Source: Ailurus styani
Taxonomy: Eukaryota > Chordata > Mammalia > Carnivora > Ailuridae
NCBI GenBank assembly: GCA_002007465.1
Contig: LNAC01000744.1
Location: forward strand, 271,408-335,407
DNA length: 64,000 nucleotides
Direction: 5' to 3'
In this document: piece after piece, positions 58,953-64,000 of the stretch
Layout of the letters: each line of letters starts with the position of its first letter
Numbering within the stretch: position 1 is the first letter of the stretch
The notes under the pieces: model-generated
The model's database searches: none
The model's input: only the letters and a program-made list of their open reading frames with translations
What the model was told of the DNA's origin: nothing
Program-made: the position numbers and the translations under genes

Positions 58953-60839
58953 CTAGTTGGGAATAAAACAAAGCATGTTAGTCACGGCACTTGAATCTCG
59001 GGGGTCACAAAGAAGTCCAGAGACCAACATCAAGGACAGGACACAGAAGGCAAGATCAAAGATGAGGTGCCATGGTTATACCAGGTCTTGAACAACGGTG
59101 GAGAGGAGATGACTTTCTCTTTTAAACTGCACTCAATGTGGTCATGTTGGAAGAAACAACTGTGGCCTAAGATAGGGAAACATATTTAAAATAGGGAAAG
59201 AAACAGAAGACTACTAATGACCATGAAAGAAACAGATCTTAAAAAAAAAAAAAAGACACCAAAGGAAGAACCACTGCACACCTGTGTTTGGCTTGTCCAC
59301 GGAGAGAGAAAAAGCCATCACAGTGCAGACCCAAGGAGGCGCGGGGAGGGGGAGGGAGAGGGCATGGGTAATGGGAACAGAGGTCTCAGGCGCACTCCCC
59401 TTCCCAGAGGCCCAAAGCTTGTGAAAGTCAGCTCCACGAATCTGTCCTCCACAGGACACGTGCTTGGAGCGGGGAACTGACTGATGTCAGAGGTAACCAC
59501 CAGACCCTACCCAGACCTCCCTGGACCAAAGTCACACACCAGGCATGGCTGGCTGGTTCAAGGTACAGTCTGCGACTATGGAATGGGGCCAAGGCTCACG
59601 CTTCCAGTGAGTGACCTTGCTGAGGCCAGAGTGTGGCTGTCAGCTGGTGAGCCAGAACAGGTGTTGGAAGCACAGAAGGACTGACGCTGTGAGAGCCGGT
59701 AGTGTTTCAACCCAGCCCAGTGCTACCCCTTTGGTGGTTTGATCCCCAAGCTGGAAAAAAATGTTCTCGATATAAGACGGTCATTATGTAATTTCATGGT
59801 TTCTGTCTTGTTTTCTATTTCTGAACAGGTAAAATGAAGAAGAGATACAGGAGATCTCTTTAAGAACAAAGATTAAAGTCATTCTCCAAGGACAGTGGGG
59901 CATTATGTGGAGGACTGCTCACTCAATTATGGACAGAAGAATTTTCAGACATGAGCACAACTCCACCAGCCTCAGGGAAAAAATTATCTCCAGAGTCTTG
60001 AGCCTCCTGTTGGGGTGAGGAGACATATAGTGGCAGGAGGGACTGAAACATGGCAAGGAAAATAAAAACAGAAGTCGGTTATAGGTCTTTTCAAGACATA
60101 AATAATATCACAACCCAAGAACACACTTTAACTCTGCTCTTAAATTAAGAACTAGAACTGTGCAAACGTATTTGCTATCTCCCTTCGTGCAGAAGGGACA
60201 CAAGAGAAAAAGCATAATTAAAGCAATGACCCATGCATTTTAGAGCAGTTGAGATACCAATGGAAAAACAGGTTACCTTCTACTATTTGCACTGGCTACA
60301 TTCCCACTAACATATCCTTTTAAACTGATCCCATAGGATTAGAACAAAAAGATTATAGGCACGGGTTTATGGCAGGAACCCACAGAGCTACCTCCTACTC
60401 CTTTGCAAATCAAAAGTTAAAGGAAATCAAGAAGATTGAATTGCAAGTGGTGGGGTTTGGTTTTGTTTTTTAAATTTTCTTGTTTGAGATCTCTTTGTCC
60501 AAAGAAGTATTGTGAATACTTCTAGAATGTCCATAGGTAGTATATGGCTATTTCTTAATCACTCAGACATCAGTGATTTCTGATGTCTTATGATTGTACA
60601 CTCACTCTCCTGCTTCCCTAAACTACTGTCATGCTTGTTTTAAAATTAATTTCCAAAATAATACTTAAATTATCTTTTTTTCCTTGAACACTTCATGAAG
60701 GCTTTTGAGAAAACAGAGGATGTTTTGCAGCCTCAGGATTCACTAAAGAGTGGATAGAAGGACTATCATTCCTAATAGAGAACAGAAAAACCAAGAGCGC
60801 TACACAGGGTCATGTGTTCACAAGTTCATTTGGCATTGG

Positions 60840-60985
60840 TTCTGTGTGAACCTGAGCGAGGCACTGAACCTCTCTGGGCTTCCACATTCTGACCTGGAGT
60901 TCAAGGAGACTGGAGCAGATATTCTTTAGGATTTCTTCCAGTTAAAACATTAAACAGTGCTTGGTATATTTTCAGTAAACTTCAT
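60840..60985 (+). repeat. MIR-like relic
   Basis: gaacctgagcgaggcactga then acctctctgggcttccacat, plus orientation. Confidence 0.5.
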
Positions 60986-61093
60986 TTCATAATACCTAAC
61001 AGCAAGTTCCCTAAATATAATACAACTTGCTAGGACATAAAATGATTTCAGGCATGGCAAAGGCCAAACCATATCTGGCACATGATTTGGTCA

Positions 61094-61120
61094 AAAAAAC
61101 AAAAAACAAAAAACAAAATG
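61094..61120 (+). repeat. (CAAAAAA)n simple repeat
   Basis: Three to four caaaaaa units. Confidence 0.8.
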
Positions 61121-62666
61121 ACAGCCTTTACCAGCACTTCCTTCTAAGAGGATTTCAGCTCCATTTCCTTGAGGATGATGTTATTTTATGGCAGTAAGCT
61201 ACAGTTTCGAAAAACAGAAGCATATTTATAATAAGCCACATTGTTCAAATGAGATAAAAGCTACATAAATACAAGATATAAGGCCAAAACCAGAATGTGA
61301 TGTTTAATAATGAAGTGATTTTTCTCAGCACATTTTTATTATCAAGTTAAATTTTTTTTTCATGAAGGGTCATCCTCAATGAGCACACATTTAAGGAGGT
61401 ATGTTTTGAGAAAATGGTCAGATCTGAATTTGGACAAGTCTTGTCTTCCCCACATTAGTCCCAGGATCAGTCACTATATTCAGGCGCTGATACCTCCAAT
61501 CAAGGCAAAGCCTCACAAACCAGCAGGTGATGGACAGTGGTGTGATGTTGCCTGGTTTTGAACTTGGAAACCCACTACTGCGCCCCATTGCCTTTTCATA
61601 TTTCTTCACTGATCTTATGTCTTCCCAGTGCTAAGACTAGATCAGCAAAATCTAACCTCATAGAAAAAAATTTCAAATGACTAGCTTTGAAACAGAAATT
61701 CAAAATGAATCTGAAGTTACTAAATCCCAAGCAGCCTTCCTGGATGAAGCACAAATCCAGGCACCAGAACCACAGTACTTGAGTAGTAACTAGGTATGTG
61801 CCTGTGAGACACGGACACGCTTGCTTGCAACATGTAGCGTACCTAACATTTTATCTTAGGATGGGTTTCTACTATAAATGAAGGAAATCATACCTTCTCA
61901 TCTAAAAAAAAAAAAAAAAAAGCCCTTGGTCTTCCCAGAGTTACTCTTTCTGGTGTATGTACAACAGTACCCACTCACATACATACATATGCTTCATGTA
62001 TGCCTCCAACAGGATAGCACAGACCACAGACTTGTAAAAATAAAAATAGAAAAAACCAAAATCTTTTGTTTTCCACTGCCATTAACATAAATCATTCCAT
62101 TAACTATGGGCTTCTAGAATTTTCCTTTGAAAGATGAGGTCTCCTTCCAAGGACCATCCCCAGCAGAAGCTGAATACAGTTCAAGAAACGCCCAAGTACT
62201 ATGGCCCTCCTGTTCAGCACATCAAAGGGAATGTATGAACTCCAGTACCCGTGAACTGGCCTCCAGTTCCTCTTCACCCACTCAAAACCTCAGAGGAGGG
62301 AAACCAACCAACCAGCCAACAGCAGACAGGCTTGCAAATATGTTTGCTGGGACCCGTCCTTCCTGAGCCTTGCAAACCCACCTTGAGAGACCAGAAGTCT
62401 TTAAAGAAAATTGAGCTAAAATATGTGATCTAGCATTTCAGCAGAACAATTTTAAACCTTCACATCTGCTAACACAATGCCCTTTATTAATGGCATTTGT
62501 TTTTAGAAACAAGAAGTAAAAATTTAGTCCCAATGATGCAGTTTCACCTTTACAGAACACATTCATTGGAACTCAATAGCAGAACTCATTTTTAAAAAAC
62601 ACATTCTGACTTGACTAAATTATACAATTTCAGTCACCATGGAATAATCTCAGCATCAAAACACAG

Positions 62667-62684
62667 ACACACACACACACACAC
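62667..62684 (+). repeat. Short (CA)n repeat
   Basis: About nine CA units. Confidence 0.85.
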
Positions 62685-64000
62685 ATACAACCCAACCTCC
62701 CCACCCCCCAAAAATCCTCCTGCAACAGCTTCTGTGTGCTCAGAGTTGAGCTTGCTTGCTGTATGGTTGCTAGTGTCTAACAGTAAACAGCTCCGCTGCA
62801 TTTATTGGCAATTACTGCTGAAGGTCACACATCAGCAGTGAGCCTAAATTCCAGGAAAAAAAGCAGCTCTTATGTAACTGCCGCCTGAATGTTGGCAGGT
62901 GCCCAAACCCAGCAGTTCACAGCAATGCAAAAAAGTAGGACACCTCCAGCCTGGGTTGGATGTCATGAGCACGCCCCCTGAAGGTGAAATTTAATAATTC
63001 TTGTGTTTCTCTTTCCTCCCCCTCCTGAATTTTACAAAGTTCTCCTTCGGAGGCATCCTTGGCTTGCAGAAGAAGCTCAAGGGATAAGTTGAGGGATCAC
63101 TTGAAGCAGCCTGCAGTCACCCTTAAACCAGTGGGAACGCCACTCTAGCTCTTCTGTTGCAATGCAGGAAGGCCAGGTTGCTAGCTGACACCAGACGCAC
63201 TGGAGATTTCATGGTTCCAAGTGACAGTGATGAAATGGGGATCACATCTCAAATACGAAGAAATGCAGCTGGCCCCACTGAGCTAAAACACAGTTTCCCA
63301 ACACCTCGTTCCCTGCCACAGACACATATGTGAAAATGAGGTGGGTCACTGTTCTTACTGACTGCTCCTCAGGGCTTGAGTATTGGATTGAAATCATCTG
63401 TTCGGTTCGCACAGCACTTTACAGTTTAGAAAGGTGATTCACAGCTCTTTAGAGTTTAGAAAGCTGCTGGTACTACCCACCTGTTGTTACCTAACCTCCT
63501 AAGCTCTTAAGCGATCTCCCAAGTTCCCAAATTATGGGTTCTCATAACCCCAGGTACTTCTCCATTCTAGCAATTCTCACGGTTGACAGCTGTCACTGAA
63601 TAGTAATTTGTACTACTACCCGCCTCCCCCACACAATTGTGGACTTCAAAAGAGCAGACACTGCCCATTCAGGGGCATCACCCTCACATTATGCCTGGAA
63701 TGTAACAGGCTTTCAAATATTAGTCCTATGACTGAGTATCTTTAGCATCGATTGGTATCCATTTAAAGCCAAGATTGGGTAGGTAATGGGAACTTTCTGG
63801 GGGTGATGGAAACACAGCCTATCTTGATTTGTGTGTATACATATGGAACAATTCATCAAGCTATATACATTAAGAGTGAGCTGAAGGGACACCAACCCAA
63901 GTATGGTAGTTTCCTTATCCCCTCTACCCAATCTGTACCTCCTCGACCGACAACCCAAGTAAAAGAGAAAATAAAGGGAATGGGATGGACACTGTCCCTC

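Larger units (their letters stand above)
58953..64000 (-). other. ITPR1: Intron (partial) upstream of the second SIIA exon
   Basis: I found no coding exon here. The first half of SIIA (about 11 residues, expected to resemble SIDELENAE) was searched for on the minus strand and not recognised, so it probably lies beyond the window edge. The stretch has no recent CanSINE. It contains a MIR-like relic near 60,840-60,985 and short simple repeats near 61,094 and 62,667. The rest is unassigned AT-rich intron. Confidence 0.75.

Noticed and set aside
61870..61910. Possible tiny exon after a poly-pyrimidine tract (minus strand, ATGAGAAG before gtatg)
   Set aside because: Eight bases would shift the frame, and the sequence does not match the missing half of SIIA.

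Overview
The window is a piece of a vertebrate nuclear gene from a carnivoran mammal. It contains many tRNA-Lys-derived CanSINEs (heads ending in CACCCAGGCGCCC on one strand), carnivore-type L1 3' ends, and older mammal-wide MIR, L2, hAT and MaLR-type relics. The SINE body type (aggcagagaggcaggcagag) suggests a caniform, probably a musteloid or mustelid; this species-level guess is inference.

All supportable coding sequence belongs to one gene on the minus strand, ITPR1 (type 1 inositol 1,4,5-trisphosphate receptor, the ER calcium-release channel). Twelve exons lie between 58,952 (5') and 741 (3'). They join in frame with no stop or frameshift. With the PKA-site serine in the exon at 52,347-52,479 set as Ser-1755 (rat-type full-length numbering), the exons cover about residues 1703-2260. 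The known landmarks then fall in register: the end of SII at 1731, the ATPA glycine run at 1773-1780, the caspase-3 site region at 1888-1891 and the ATPB motif at 2016-2021. The window therefore holds the neuronal SII splice cassette, the regulatory/coupling region with the RIH-associated domain, and the cytosolic segment ending just before the first transmembrane helix. The N-terminal ligand-binding part and the pore lie outside it.

Layout, in transcript order (right to left): 64,000-58,953 intron with no recognised first half of SIIA; 58,952-57,724 the second SIIA microexon and the SIIB/SIIC exon; 52,479-50,114 two exons with the PKA and ATPA sites; a 29.8-kb intron (50,113-20,360) holding most of the recent SINEs, one L1, a 105-base assembly gap and a CpG-rich patch; then eight exons from 20,359 to 741.

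The most interesting signals are small. The caspase-3 site DEVD is replaced by DEEN. A tandem acceptor encodes the one-residue SIIB variant. Four UGCAUG motifs lie in the 1.1-kb intron between the alternative exons. One in-frame exon has both a GC donor and a UG-repeat acceptor. A CpG-island-like patch with an RFX-type X-box lies in the large intron. No bacterial-style system, CRISPR array, independent protein gene or tRNA/rRNA gene was found.
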